A stretch of 64,000 nucleotides of DNA, taken from positions 558,001 through 622,000 of the forward strand of contig NZ_JYLD01000001.1 in assembly GCF_001043025.1 (NCBI RefSeq), read 5' to 3'. This DNA is from Pseudomonas helleri. GTDB taxonomy: Bacteria > Pseudomonadota > Gammaproteobacteria > Pseudomonadales > Pseudomonadaceae. The notes beneath the pieces are model-generated. The model saw nothing but the letters and a program-made list of their open reading frames with translations. It had not been told where the DNA came from and did no database searches. Below, piece after piece: positions 9,734 through 18,609 of this stretch; position 1 is the first letter of the stretch; every line of letters begins with the position of its first letter. The translations under genes and the position numbers were made by a program.

Positions 9734-10399
9734 ATGACCACCAAAAATATTGCCGTTGTTCTTTCCGGCTGTGGCGTCTATGACGGCACCGAAATCCACG
9801 AAAGCGTGATCACCCTGCTGCGCCTCAGTCAGCGCGGCGCCCACGTGCAATGCTTCGCGCCGAACATTGCGCAACTGCACGTCATCAACCACCTGACCGG
9901 CGAAGAAATGCCCGAGTCGCGCAATGTGCTGGTCGAGTCGGCGCGTATCGCCCGTGGCGAGATCAAGGACATACGTGAAGCCAAGGTGGACGACTTTGAC
10001 GCACTGATCGTACCCGGCGGGTTTGGCGCCGCCAAAAACCTTTCTAGCTTCGCCACTGAAGGCGCCGCCTGCAGCGTTCAACCCGATGTTCTGGCCCTGG
10101 CTGAAGCCTTTGCCGAGGCGGGCAAGCCGATCGGTTTGATGTGCATCTCACCGGCCATTGCCGCCAAAATCTACGGCCCTGGCGTGATCTGTACTATCGG
10201 CAAAGACGCAGACACCGCTGCAGCGGTAGAAAAAATGGGCGGTACTCACCAAGAATGTGAAGTCTCTGACATCGTCGAAGACAAAGCCCGCAAGCTGGTT
10301 AGCACCCCGGCCTACATGCTGGCCCAGTCCATCAGCGAAGCCGCTTCTGGCATCAACAAAATGGTCGACCGCGTCCTGGAACTGACCCAGCACGCGTAA
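9734..10399 (+). CDS. elbB: Isoprenoid biosynthesis glyoxalase ElbB (DJ-1/PfpI superfamily)
   Basis: 221 residues. The start follows an AAGGAGA ribosome site. N-terminal strand IAVVLSGCGVYDGTEIHES is the ElbB signature, and the nucleophile-elbow cysteine of the DJ-1 fold is in GLMCISPA, preceded by IVPGGFGAAKNL. E. coli ElbB was found as a factor raising lycopene output and has weak glyoxalase activity; its physiological role is not settled. It stands alone, followed by the convergent yaiI-like gene one base after its stop. Confidence 0.92.
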   Translation: MTTKNIAVVLSGCGVYDGTEIHESVITLLRLSQRGAHVQCFAPNIAQLHVINHLTGEEMPESRNVLVESARIARGEIKDIREAKVDDFDALIVPGGFGAAKNLSSFATEGAACSVQPDVLALAEAFAEAGKPIGLMCISPAIAAKIYGPGVICTIGKDADTAAAVEKMGGTHQECEVSDIVEDKARKLVSTPAYMLAQSISEAASGINKMVDRVLELTQHA

Positions 10400-10852
10400 T
10401 CAGCCCCGCGCGAGCCGGGTCAGAATCCGGTCCAGTGCATTGGCGAACGCCTGCTTGTCGCGTTCGCCATAAGCACCCTGCCCGCCGCCGACCTGGCCTT
10501 GCTCACGCAGATCGGTAAACAAATTACGCACCGCCAGCCGCTCACCCATGTTCTGCGCGTCAAACTCTTTACCGCGCGGGTCCAGCGCTGCCACGCCCTT
10601 CTTCACCAGCCGGTCGGCCAGCGGCACATCGCTGCAAATCACCAACTCGCCGGGCACGGCATGCTCGACCAAATAGTCATCCGCCGCATCCGGGCCACTG
10701 GGCACCACAATCAGCTTGACCAACGTATACGTCGGCTTGACCTGACTCTGCCCGGCCACCAGCACCACCTCAAACTGACGCTTGAGCGCGAATTTGATGA
10801 CCTGATCCTTCGCAGCCTTGGGGCAAGCGTCTGCGTCGATCCAGACACGCAT
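10400..10852 (-). CDS. YaiI/YqxD family protein (DUF188)
   Basis: 150 residues. N-terminal MRVWIDADACPKAAKD is the DUF188 hallmark, with the paired aspartates of a PIN-like fold, and the segment VICSDVPLADRLVKKGV carries further conserved acidic residues. No verified function is known; a nuclease-like fold is inferred for the family. The start at 10852 matches the family; the longer frame to 11107 runs into the FTR1 gene. It abuts the elbB stop tail to tail. Confidence 0.9.
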   Translation of the reverse strand: MRVWIDADACPKAAKDQVIKFALKRQFEVVLVAGQSQVKPTYTLVKLIVVPSGPDAADDYLVEHAVPGELVICSDVPLADRLVKKGVAALDPRGKEFDAQNMGERLAVRNLFTDLREQGQVGGGQGAYGERDKQAFANALDRILTRLARG

Positions 10853-10875
10853 GGGGGTAGCTCCTGATAATAAGA

Positions 10876-10911
10876 AACAAAAAACGGTGGGAGCGGGCAA
10901 GCCTCGCTCCC
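10876..10911 (-). terminator. Intrinsic terminator of the FTR1 gene, made from a mini-REP
   Basis: A stem of GGGAGCG/CGCTCCC (10889-10895 and 10905-10911), followed on the minus strand by ACCGTTTTTTG, lies just after the FTR1 stop. The stem resembles a shortened family B REP that has acquired a T tract. Confidence 0.7.
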
Positions 10912-10919
10912 ATCCGTAT

Positions 10920-12818
10920 TTAAGAAGCCTGTTCCCGACGCTTTTCAGCCAGTCTGCTGCGGCTGTAGAGCACGATGATCGCCAGGATGGCGATGGCTTG
11001 TGCGCTGAGCGAGTAGGCGTCTGCGTGGATGCCGAGCCAGTCGAACTCGAAGAACGGCACAGGTCGTGTGCCAAAGATTCCGGCTTCCTGCAGGGCTTTG
11101 ACGCCATGGCCGGCGAAGACGACGGACAAGGCGCACAGCAGCGCGGCGTTGATGCCGAAGAATACGCCCAGTGGCAATTTGGCTGAGCCGCGCAGGATGA
11201 TCCACGCCAGGCCGATCAGCAGCACCAGCGCCGTGGCACCGCCCGCCAGTACGGCGTCATGCCCGGCCGGGCCCGCTTGCAGCCACAGGGTTTCGTAGAA
11301 CAGGATCACTTCGAACAGTTCGCGGTACACCGAGAAGAACGCCAGCACCGCAAAGCCAAACCGCCCGCCGCCGCTGACCAGGCTGCTTTTGATGTAATCC
11401 TGCCAGGCATCGGCATGGCGGCGGTCGTGCATCCACACGCCCAGCCACAGCACCATGACGCTGGCAAACAGCGCGGTGCAGCCTTCGAGCAGTTCGCGTT
11501 GGGCGCCGCTGACGTCAATCACGTAGGCGGCCAGCGCCCACGTGGCCAAGCCCGCGACCAAAGCCAGGCCCCAGCCGATGTTGACGCTGCGTACCGCCGA
11601 TTGCTGGCCGGTGTTGCGTAAGAAGGCGAGGATAGCCGCCAGCACCAGAATTGCTTCAAGGCCTTCACGCAGCAGAATCAACAAGCCCGAAATGTAGCTC
11701 AAGGACCAGCTCAAGCCATCGCTGCCCAGCAGCCCGGCCGACTCTTTGAGCAAGGCTTTGGCGGCGTCCAGACGCTGCTCGACCTGTTCGATTGGCAAGC
11801 CGTCCTGCAGCGATTGCCGATACGCCATCAAGGCTTTTTCGGTGGTTTTACGCACGCTGCTGTCGACGTTGTCCAGCGAGCTTTCCACCAGCTCAAAGCC
11901 TTCCAGGTAGGCGGCTACAGACAAGTCGTAGGCTTGTTCACGATCACCCTCGCGATAGGCCGCCAGGCTTTTGTCCAGAGTTTGGCTGGTGTAGTCGAGC
12001 AACTGCGCCGGGCCACGCTTGACCTGCGGCGGCTGTGCCCGTTGTGCGCGGAACGTGGCTGCGGCTTGCGGACCTTCTGCGGCCAGCACTTCGCCCGGGG
12101 TCTGACGGGCCAATTCAGCGAGGTCGTAGGTTTTGTCTGCTTTAGCCGCCGCTGGGTCTGCACTCAGGCCCGCCACATAGGTGGCCAGGTCCCAGCGCTG
12201 ACGGTCGTCCAGTTGGTCGGCAAAAGCAGGCATGTCGGTGCCTTCAACGCCCAGCGCCAGGGTGTTGAAAATGGCGTAGAGGCTCAGGCGGTCAAGACGC
12301 GCAGCATCGCGCAGGTTGGCCGGTGGCGGGGTCATGCCCATGCTGGCCGGGCCGTCCCCGGCGCCGGTGGCACCATGGCACACCGAGCAATGCAGGGCGT
12401 ACAGCGGCTCACCGCGCGCAGGATCCGGGGTAATCACCGGCGCTTGGCTGACTTCGTAGGCGACGGCCAGCTTGGCCCCTAACTGGCGCGCCTCACGGGC
12501 GACCTTGGCGCCGTCTTCGCGCTGTTCAATGGCCGATTGCAAGGCCTCAACACCTTGTGCCAGCTCCGCACGCTCAGGGCGTTCAGGCAAGTCAGCAATC
12601 AGGCCCTTGAGGACGGTGAGGAATTCTAACTGTTCGTGATACTCGGTTTCGTCGATGACTTTGCCGTCTTCGACCGTAGGCGGATAGTCCGCTCCGATGT
12701 AGTCAATAAGGTGCAACGCTTGGGAAGCACCTTCTGGGGAATTGGCTGAAACAGCGAGGCTGCACAACGCGAGCACTGGCACCATCAGCCAGGCCAAACA
12801 GCGCGATCGGGCGGTCAT
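10920..12818 (-). CDS. Cytochrome c / FTR1 family iron permease fusion
   Basis: 632 residues. A signal peptide is followed by a periplasmic helical part, then a c-type cytochrome with CSVCH at 144-148 and a likely axial methionine in GTDMPAF (196). A long helical linker leads to a seven-helix FTR1 permease from about residue 370. Iron-binding REXXE motifs are REGLE (384-388) and RELFE (499-503). FTR1 proteins import iron coupled to its oxidation, so the fused heme may supply the redox step that Fet3 or EfeB/O provide elsewhere (inference). A Fur-like half-site AATGAGAA lies just upstream. Confidence 0.88.
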   Translation of the reverse strand: MTARSRCLAWLMVPVLALCSLAVSANSPEGASQALHLIDYIGADYPPTVEDGKVIDETEYHEQLEFLTVLKGLIADLPERPERAELAQGVEALQSAIEQREDGAKVAREARQLGAKLAVAYEVSQAPVITPDPARGEPLYALHCSVCHGATGAGDGPASMGMTPPPANLRDAARLDRLSLYAIFNTLALGVEGTDMPAFADQLDDRQRWDLATYVAGLSADPAAAKADKTYDLAELARQTPGEVLAAEGPQAAATFRAQRAQPPQVKRGPAQLLDYTSQTLDKSLAAYREGDREQAYDLSVAAYLEGFELVESSLDNVDSSVRKTTEKALMAYRQSLQDGLPIEQVEQRLDAAKALLKESAGLLGSDGLSWSLSYISGLLILLREGLEAILVLAAILAFLRNTGQQSAVRSVNIGWGLALVAGLATWALAAYVIDVSGAQRELLEGCTALFASVMVLWLGVWMHDRRHADAWQDYIKSSLVSGGGRFGFAVLAFFSVYRELFEVILFYETLWLQAGPAGHDAVLAGGATALVLLIGLAWIILRGSAKLPLGVFFGINAALLCALSVVFAGHGVKALQEAGIFGTRPVPFFEFDWLGIHADAYSLSAQAIAILAIIVLYSRSRLAEKRREQAS

Positions 12819-12835
12819 TGAAAGATCCGGGTGGA

Positions 12836-12853
12836 AATGAGAAGTAACACATT
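12836..12853 (-). promoter_or_regulatory. Candidate Fur box upstream of the FTR1 gene
   Basis: AATGAGAAGTAACACATT lies 17 bp before the FTR1 start. It contains the classic Fur half-site AATGAGAA and a degenerate second half. Iron repression fits the product, but only one half is well conserved. Confidence 0.4.
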
Positions 12854-12884
12854 GTTCACTTCCAATGACCGCGACTCAAGATTT

Positions 12885-13517
12885 TTAGGTGGTGGCGCGG
12901 TGCAACGTCGCCAGAAACCCTGCGGCACCCACGAACAAACCGGCAAAGGTGCGGTTCAGGCGGCGCTGCTGTTTGGGCGTGCGCAGCAGACGCAAGACCT
13001 TGGACGCCAAGCCGGTGTAACCGGCCATGACGATCAAATCGACGGCGATCATGGTCACACCCAGGGTCAGGTACTGGCTCACCAAGGGTTCGTTCGGGTT
13101 CACAAACTGCGGCAGCACCGCGAGCATGAACACCAGCGCTTTGGGGTTGCTGACATTCACCAGAAAGCCACGAAACACCAGCGCCAGCGGTTTGCCGATG
13201 GGGCGGATGGCCGAGTCGTCGCTGAGGTCGGACGGCAAGGCACGCCATTGTTTAACGGCGAGGTAAACGAGGTAGGCCACACCAAACCATTTGATCGCGT
13301 AGAAAGCGGTGGACGACGCGGCGAGGATGGCACCGACACCGGCGGCGACAATGAAGATTTGCAGGGCCAGACCCAGTTGCAGGCCCAGCGCATTCCAGTA
13401 GCCGCGCCAGAAGCCGTATTGCAGGCCGCATGACATCGACGCAATGGCACCGGCGCCAGGCGACAGGCTGATGACCCAGCAAGCAGCGAAAAAGGCCAAC
13501 CACGTTTCCAGCGACAT
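12885..13517 (-). CDS. LysE/RhtB family amino-acid exporter
   Basis: 210 residues with six hydrophobic segments and the LysE N-terminal signature ISLSPGAGAIASMSCGLQYGFWRG. It probably exports amino acids or homoserine-lactone-like compounds through the inner membrane; the substrate is not readable. It is a single gene, with 66 bp separating its stop from the FTR1 start on the same strand and a REP upstream. Confidence 0.9.
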   Translation of the reverse strand: MSLETWLAFFAACWVISLSPGAGAIASMSCGLQYGFWRGYWNALGLQLGLALQIFIVAAGVGAILAASSTAFYAIKWFGVAYLVYLAVKQWRALPSDLSDDSAIRPIGKPLALVFRGFLVNVSNPKALVFMLAVLPQFVNPNEPLVSQYLTLGVTMIAVDLIVMAGYTGLASKVLRLLRTPKQQRRLNRTFAGLFVGAAGFLATLHRATT

Positions 13518-13602
13518 CGCACACCTCGGACAAAAACTGTAACAAGTCCTTAAGCTAATGCGCGAGCTGAAAATTAACCAGATGTTTTTGCGGATAGTGC
13601 GT

Positions 13603-13668
13603 GTAGGAGCGAGCTTGTCTCGCGATCTTTTTTAAGATCAAAAGATCGCGAGGCAAGCTCGCTCCTAC
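13603..13668. repeat. REP palindrome, family A
   Basis: A 66-bp palindrome between the mscS-like gene stop and the LysE-type gene promoter, with arms GTAGGAGCGAGCTTGTCTCG and complement. Confidence 0.9.
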
Positions 13669-13682
13669 AGAGGGAAGGGTGT

Positions 13683-14240
13683 TTACAGATCGCCTTCGCG
13701 CCAGCGGCGCACGGAGCGCTGGAAGAACAAGCTGTTGGGGACTTGCACCATGCTGCTGCCACTGCCGGTTTCGGCAGGCTCAACCAGGGTGGTGTACAGC
13801 AGGTTGATGGCCACAACGCGCCCTTTGACCCCCGGCTTGTCGAGGGTGTCGAGCAACTCCACCACATCGCCAATGCGAAACGGCCCCACGGTGAAGATCA
13901 ATACCGCGCACAGCAGGTTGGACAACACGCTCCACATGGCGAAGAAGGCAATCGCCGCCACCGCCACAAAGCCTGACAGCGCGGTCCATAACACCGTCGC
14001 CGAGACGCCCAGGCGTTCGAGAACGAAGATGACCGCGCTGCCCATGATGAACCAGCGCAGCCCGCCTCGCAGCGGCAACAGCAACTGCGACGGCAAAGGG
14101 TAACGCTCGCCCAGGCGGGTCAGAAAACGCGCAACCACGCGTTGCAGGAAGTACCCCGCCAGCAGGATCAGCAAGATCTGCACGCCAATCCACAGGGGCG
14201 CGATCAACTCGGCCGGTACGGGTAAGTTGAGCGACTCCAT
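13683..14240 (-). CDS. Small MscS-family mechanosensitive channel
   Basis: 185 residues: one or two N-terminal membrane helices, the pore-lining glycine/alanine-rich helix (TALSGFVAVAAIAFFAMWSVLSN), and then the MscS beta domain starting VGPFRIGDVVELL. It is shorter than E. coli MscS (286), lacking most of the C-terminal cage. Its start codon overlaps the stop of the ABC-F gene (TGATG), so the two are translationally coupled. It may relieve osmotic downshock or gate small solutes. Confidence 0.85.
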   Translation of the reverse strand: MESLNLPVPAELIAPLWIGVQILLILLAGYFLQRVVARFLTRLGERYPLPSQLLLPLRGGLRWFIMGSAVIFVLERLGVSATVLWTALSGFVAVAAIAFFAMWSVLSNLLCAVLIFTVGPFRIGDVVELLDTLDKPGVKGRVVAINLLYTTLVEPAETGSGSSMVQVPNSLFFQRSVRRWREGDL

Positions 14241-16150
14241 CAGGACAGGGCTTCCAGTTCGGCTTGCAAGGTCTCAAGCACTTCCAGGGCTTCCATCCAG
14301 CGCTCTTCGAGCTGGCCTTCGAGCACTTTGAGCTTGGCCTGATCGGCCAGCAACTCACGCAGCTCATCTTTGCGCGCCGCCTCGTAGACGCCGCTGTCAC
14401 CGAGGCTGGTCTCGATCCGGGCGAGCTTTTCAGTGACTTTGCCCAACTCGCTTTCGAGCTTGTCGGCTTCACGCTTGTGCGGTGCCAATTGCTGACGCAA
14501 CGCAGCCGCCGCCTGACGTTGGGCCTTTTTATCGGTCTTGTCCGGGTTGATTACGGTGTTGCTCACCGGCGCATTGCGCAGGCGGTAATCAGCCAGCCAA
14601 CGGGCGTAGTCGTCGAGGTCGCCGTCGAACTCCTGGACTTTGCCATCGGCTACCAGCAAGAACTCGTCGGTGGTGCTTTTGAGCAAGTGACGATCGTGAG
14701 ACACCACCAGCACCGCACCACTGAACTCTTGCAAGGCCATGGTCAGGGCCAGGCGCATTTCCAAGTCAAGGTGGTTGGTCGGTTCGTCGAGCAGCAACAG
14801 GTTCGGGCGTTCCCACGCGATCAGCGCGAGGGCCAGACGGGCTTTTTCACCGCCCGAGAAGTTCAGCACCGGCTCGTCGATGCGCGCCCCGCGAAAGTCG
14901 AACCCGCCGAGGAAGTCACGCAACACTTGCTCACGCTCGGTCGGCGCCAGACGCTGCAAGTGCAGCAACGGGCTGGCCTTGGAGTCCAGTGAGTCGAGCT
15001 GATGCTGGGCAAAGTAACCGACCGACAGGTTTTCGCCGCGGGCCAGACGGCCCGCCAGCGGAACCAGCTCACCCGCCAGGTTTTTGATCAGGGTCGACTT
15101 ACCGGCACCGTTAGGGCCGAGCAGGCCGATGCGGGCACCCGGCACCAGTTGCAGCTTGACCTTCTCAAGGATGGTTTTGTCGCCGTACCCCAGGCGCGCG
15201 TCAGACAAGTCGAGCAACGGGCTGGAGAGTTTGACCGCTTCACGGAACACGAAGTTGAACGGTGAGTCGACGTGGGCCGCGCTCAATTCTTCCATGCGCT
15301 CAAGGGCCTTGATCCGGCTCTGCGCCTGACGGGCCTTGGTGGCCTGGGCCTTGAAACGGGCGATGTAGCTTTCCATGTGCGCACGTTGCGCCTGCTGCTT
15401 CTCGTAGGCCTGTTGTTGCTGGGCCAGACGCTCGGCGCGGGCACGTTCAAAGGCGCTGTAACCCCCGCGATAGAGGGTGATTTTGCGCTGTTCGACGTGA
15501 GCGATGTTATCGACCACGGCGTCGAGGAAGTCCCGGTCGTGGGAGATCAGCAGCATGGTGCCGGGGTAGCTTTTGAGGAAGTCTTCGAGCCACAGAATGG
15601 CGTCGAGGTCCAAGTGGTTGGTCGGTTCGTCGAGCAACAACAGATCGGACGGGCACATCAGGGCCTGGGCCAGGTTAAGGCGCATCCGCCAGCCGCCGGA
15701 GAAGTCGGCGACCGGGCGGTCCATTTGTTCGTTGGTAAACCCCAGCCCGGCGAGCATTTTGCGCGCCCTGGCATCAGCGGTGTAACCGTCGGCGCTGTCC
15801 AGTTCGGCATGCCAGCGCGCCTGCGCGGCACCATCTTGGGCGGCCTCAGCCTGGGCAAGATTGGCTTGAACCTCGCGCAAGCGCTGGTCGCCATCGAGCA
15901 CGTAGTCGATCGCAATGCGATCGAGGGTGTCGATTTCTTGCCGCATGTGGGCAATCCGCCAGTCGGCCGGTAGCAGACAATCCCCGGAATCAGGCGTCAA
16001 CTCACCCAGCAGCAAGGCGAACAAAGTGGATTTACCGGCGCCATTGGCGCCGACCAAACCGGCTTTGTGGCCGGCGTGCAGGGTCAGCTCGGCGTCTTCT
16101 AGCAGACGCTGAGGGCCACGCTGTAAAGTCAGGTTCTGAAGTCGGATCAT
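14240..16150 (-). CDS. ABC-F family ribosome-associated ATPase (YheS-like)
   Basis: 636 residues and no membrane segment. There are two ABC domains, with Walker A GANGAGKST near residue 32 and GPNGAGKST near 340, and signatures FSGGWRMRLNLAQAL and FSGGEKARLALAL. The linker between them is charged, and a coiled-coil C-terminal tail covers roughly 530-636. Length and tail match E. coli YheS (637 aa), a translation factor acting at the ribosomal E site, better than EttA or Uup. The start MIRLQNLTLQRG is taken rather than an 11-residue extension. It is the first gene of a pair with the MscS channel. Confidence 0.9.
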   Translation of the reverse strand: MIRLQNLTLQRGPQRLLEDAELTLHAGHKAGLVGANGAGKSTLFALLLGELTPDSGDCLLPADWRIAHMRQEIDTLDRIAIDYVLDGDQRLREVQANLAQAEAAQDGAAQARWHAELDSADGYTADARARKMLAGLGFTNEQMDRPVADFSGGWRMRLNLAQALMCPSDLLLLDEPTNHLDLDAILWLEDFLKSYPGTMLLISHDRDFLDAVVDNIAHVEQRKITLYRGGYSAFERARAERLAQQQQAYEKQQAQRAHMESYIARFKAQATKARQAQSRIKALERMEELSAAHVDSPFNFVFREAVKLSSPLLDLSDARLGYGDKTILEKVKLQLVPGARIGLLGPNGAGKSTLIKNLAGELVPLAGRLARGENLSVGYFAQHQLDSLDSKASPLLHLQRLAPTEREQVLRDFLGGFDFRGARIDEPVLNFSGGEKARLALALIAWERPNLLLLDEPTNHLDLEMRLALTMALQEFSGAVLVVSHDRHLLKSTTDEFLLVADGKVQEFDGDLDDYARWLADYRLRNAPVSNTVINPDKTDKKAQRQAAAALRQQLAPHKREADKLESELGKVTEKLARIETSLGDSGVYEAARKDELRELLADQAKLKVLEGQLEERWMEALEVLETLQAELEALS

Positions 16151-16200
16151 AATGGCCGCGGAGTCTACCAGCTTCCCTCTCAACTGGCGCGAATTGCACT

Positions 16201-16665
16201 ATGCAGACCGATCTGTGGAATTACTGTTTGAAGGTCTATGCCCTGCCCGGCATTGAGCACGCCTGTTTAAGCCTGCAACGTCAGGGCCTGGATGTGTGCC
16301 TGCTGCTGTGCGCAGCCTGGCTGGAACACCAGCGTATCGCCTGCGATGAGGCGCGTTTTGAGTGCTTGCGGGCCTGCGCCGAGCCTTGGCAACGCGACGT
16401 CGTGCAGCCCTTGCGCCAATTACGCACGCAATGGCGCGAAGCGGCCACGCACGATGACGAATTGTCTGCGTTACGCGGGCTGATCAAAGGCTTGGAGCTG
16501 GAGGCAGAAAGGACGTTATTGCGACGGCTGGAGGCGGCAACCCTGGGCTGGTTACCTGCGCAATCGCAAGACAACTGCGACTGGCTGCAAAGACTGGTCA
16601 GCGGGGTTGAACACCCTGATCACGGCGCGCTGCAAACGCTGCGCGCCGCAATCAACCACGCTTAA
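16201..16665 (+). CDS. TIGR02444 family protein
   Basis: 154 residues, alpha-helical and cytoplasmic, with no catalytic motif that I recognise. The N-terminal pattern LWNYCLKVYALPGIEHACLSLQ...GLDVCLLLCAAWL is that of a conserved proteobacterial family of unknown function usually found next to an ABC-F gene, as here. It is divergent from the ABC-F gene by 50 bp and overlaps algP tail to tail by 4 bp. Confidence 0.85.
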   Translation: MQTDLWNYCLKVYALPGIEHACLSLQRQGLDVCLLLCAAWLEHQRIACDEARFECLRACAEPWQRDVVQPLRQLRTQWREAATHDDELSALRGLIKGLELEAERTLLRRLEAATLGWLPAQSQDNCDWLQRLVSGVEHPDHGALQTLRAAINHA

Positions 16666-17609
16666 GAAGCGCTGGTAGGGGTTGTCGCCGGCGTTGCGGG
16701 TGTCGCCGCAGCGGGTGCAGCCGCCGGTGTTGGCGCTGCGGTTGCGGTGGTTGCAGGCGTAGTTGCAGGTTTTGCCGCAGGCTTGGCGGCTGGCTTGGCG
16801 GCAGCTGGCTTTCTCACGGCTGGCTTGGCAGCGGGTTTGGCCGCAGGTTTAACCGCTGGCTTGGCAGGTGCCTTGGCCGCTGTGGAAGCCGGTTTGGCCG
16901 CTGCAGGTTTAGCAGCAGGTTTTGCTGCGGGCTTGGCCGCCGAGGTTCTGGCCGCTGGTTTGGCGGCTGCGGATGCAGGAGCTTTGGCAGCAGCAGGTTT
17001 TGCAGCAGCGGTACGGGTTGTCGCCGGTTTGGCGGCTGGCGCTTTAGCAGCGGCCGGTTTGGCAGCGGGTTTTGCCGCCGCGGTTTTAGCCGCAGGCTTG
17101 GCCGCTGCTGTTGCTTTGGCCGGTGCTTTAGCAGCAGGTTTAGCAGGCACCTTGGCGGCAACCGGTGCTTTGGCCGCAGGCTTTTTAGCGCTGGCAGCAG
17201 GTTTGGCGGTGCGAGCCGTCAGGGCCTTGCCAACGGCCTCTTTAACCCGGCCAATGCCTTGGGCCAACTTGAGGCTTTCTTGAGCATCACGCTTGAGTTG
17301 CTGGATGTAAGCGCGCGTTTCGGTTTGACGGTCTTTGAGCGAGTCCAGCAGTTGCTCAAGTTCTTTCACGGAAGACTTGGCTTTAGCCTGTGCCTTGGAC
17401 TTGCCAGCGTGAGCGGCTTCTTGCAGTTTTTCACGTGCCTTGTGCAGTTTTTCCTGAGCTTTGCCGCGTTGTTTTTCAAGCTTGGCGAGCAACTTCTCAG
17501 CATCAGCCAGCGCTTGGGAACAGGCGCTTTCCAAATGCTCAAGCAGGCTGCCTGAGAGTTGTTGGAGCAAGTGCAACGGCGTATTAACAGACTTCTTGTT
17601 GGCCGACAT
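16662..17609 (-). CDS. algP: AlgP, histone H1-like transcriptional regulator
   Basis: 315 residues. The N-terminal ~130 residues are helical and charged (LQQLSGSLLEHLESACSQAL...) and the rest is a low-complexity tail of KPAA-type repeats rich in Ala, Lys and Pro. P. aeruginosa AlgP (AlgR3) has the same design and influences algD transcription, probably by DNA bending. GGAGGT precedes the ATG. The tail lacks acidic residues and would bind DNA nonspecifically. The direct nucleotide repeats make length variation likely. Confidence 0.93.
   Translation of the reverse strand: MSANKKSVNTPLHLLQQLSGSLLEHLESACSQALADAEKLLAKLEKQRGKAQEKLHKAREKLQEAAHAGKSKAQAKAKSSVKELEQLLDSLKDRQTETRAYIQQLKRDAQESLKLAQGIGRVKEAVGKALTARTAKPAASAKKPAAKAPVAAKVPAKPAAKAPAKATAAAKPAAKTAAAKPAAKPAAAKAPAAKPATTRTAAAKPAAAKAPASAAAKPAARTSAAKPAAKPAAKPAAAKPASTAAKAPAKPAVKPAAKPAAKPAVRKPAAAKPAAKPAAKPATTPATTATAAPTPAAAPAAATPATPATTPTSAS
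16740..17210. repeat. algP: Degenerate tandem repeats coding the AlgP KPAA tail
   Basis: About 470 bp of imperfect 12-bp-type repeats (GGTTTGGCGGCT and variants) in the 3' half of algP, coding Ala-Ala-Lys-Pro units. They also create a meaningless long alanine/glycine-rich frame on the other strand. Slippage could change the tail length in frame or out of frame. Confidence 0.85.
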
Positions 17610-17858
17610 GGTTTACCTCCTGGCTGAAGTGAGTGCGGCTCATACTAGACCTCTGTAAGAACCGCCGCTAGATCATGTTGACACTAACCATAGCAGCGGG
17701 TTGCATAGCGCCGGAAAACTTGTGCCAGATCACTTTTTACAGGCCTGTTCAGATAAATTTTTTGGCCACTTCTGCGTTTATTAAAGCCCCCGATATTTCC
17801 CCCAAACAATCGTGCTCGCACTGGCATAATCGCTGGCACTGAAGACCGGAGACTGCCC

Positions 17859-18521
17859 ATGTCGCGCGCCCTTTTATTGACTCTGTTGTGCGTTGCCTGT
17901 TCGGCCCATGCGGCCCCGGCGCAAAGCCCGCAAGCCGCGCACGACCTGGCCTACAGCTTGGGTGCGAGCCTTGGCGAGCGTTTGCGCGAAGACGTGCCGC
18001 AGCTACAGATCCAGGCATTGATCGACGGCTTGCGCAGCGCTTATGAAGGCAAGCCGCTAGCGCTGAGTGATGAACGAATCGAGCAAATATTGACGGCGCA
18101 CCAGGCGCAAATCGATGCCGAGCCCGCGCAACCGCAGAGCGAAGTTGCACTGAACGCCGAGCGTGATTTTTTATTAAAAGAAAAACAGAAAACCGGCGTT
18201 CGCGAGTTAGGCAACGGCATTTTGGCGACTGAACTCAAGGCAGGCGCCGGGGCAAAACCTGATGCTCAGAGTTCGGTGTACGTGAACTATGTGGGGCGTT
18301 TGCCGGACGGTACGATTTTCGATCAGAGCACGCAGCCACAATGGTTGCGTCTGGACAGCGTGATCAATGGGTGGCGCTTGGCGCTGGCGCAGATGCCAAC
18401 CGGTTCTACATGGCGGCTGGTGATACCGTCCAATCAGGCGTACGGGGCAGAAGGCGCAGGGGATTTGATCGCGCCTTACACGCCGCTGGTGTTTGAAATC
18501 GAGTTGCTGAAGGTGCAATAA
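17859..18521 (+). CDS. FKBP-type peptidyl-prolyl cis-trans isomerase, periplasmic
   Basis: 220 residues: a signal peptide (1-18, cleavage after AHA), an N-terminal dimerisation domain (FKBP_N; AHDLAYSLGASLGERL), then a C-terminal FKBP fold (SVYVNYVGRLPDGTIFDQS through LVFEIELLKVQ). It catalyses proline isomerisation during folding of exported proteins. P. aeruginosa has the same gene (PA5254) between algP and algQ. It resembles FkpA/Mip in layout. Confidence 0.92.
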   Translation: MSRALLLTLLCVACSAHAAPAQSPQAAHDLAYSLGASLGERLREDVPQLQIQALIDGLRSAYEGKPLALSDERIEQILTAHQAQIDAEPAQPQSEVALNAERDFLLKEKQKTGVRELGNGILATELKAGAGAKPDAQSSVYVNYVGRLPDGTIFDQSTQPQWLRLDSVINGWRLALAQMPTGSTWRLVIPSNQAYGAEGAGDLIAPYTPLVFEIELLKVQ

Positions 18522-18532
18522 GACAACTATCT

Positions 18533-18598
18533 GTAGGAGCGAGCTTGCCTCGCGATCTTTTAAAAGATCAAAAGATCGCGAGGCAAGCTCGCTCCTAC
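18533..18598. repeat. REP palindrome, family A
   Basis: A 66-bp palindrome between the convergent FKBP and rsd stops; it could end transcription or protect the 3' ends from both sides. Confidence 0.9.
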
Positions 18599-18609
18599 CG
18601 AATGGGGTA

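Noticed and set aside
16747..17283. A long Ala/Gly/Leu-rich plus-strand frame that looks like a membrane protein
   Set aside because: It is the reverse complement of the AlgP repeats; the regularity is that of the repeat, not of a real membrane protein.
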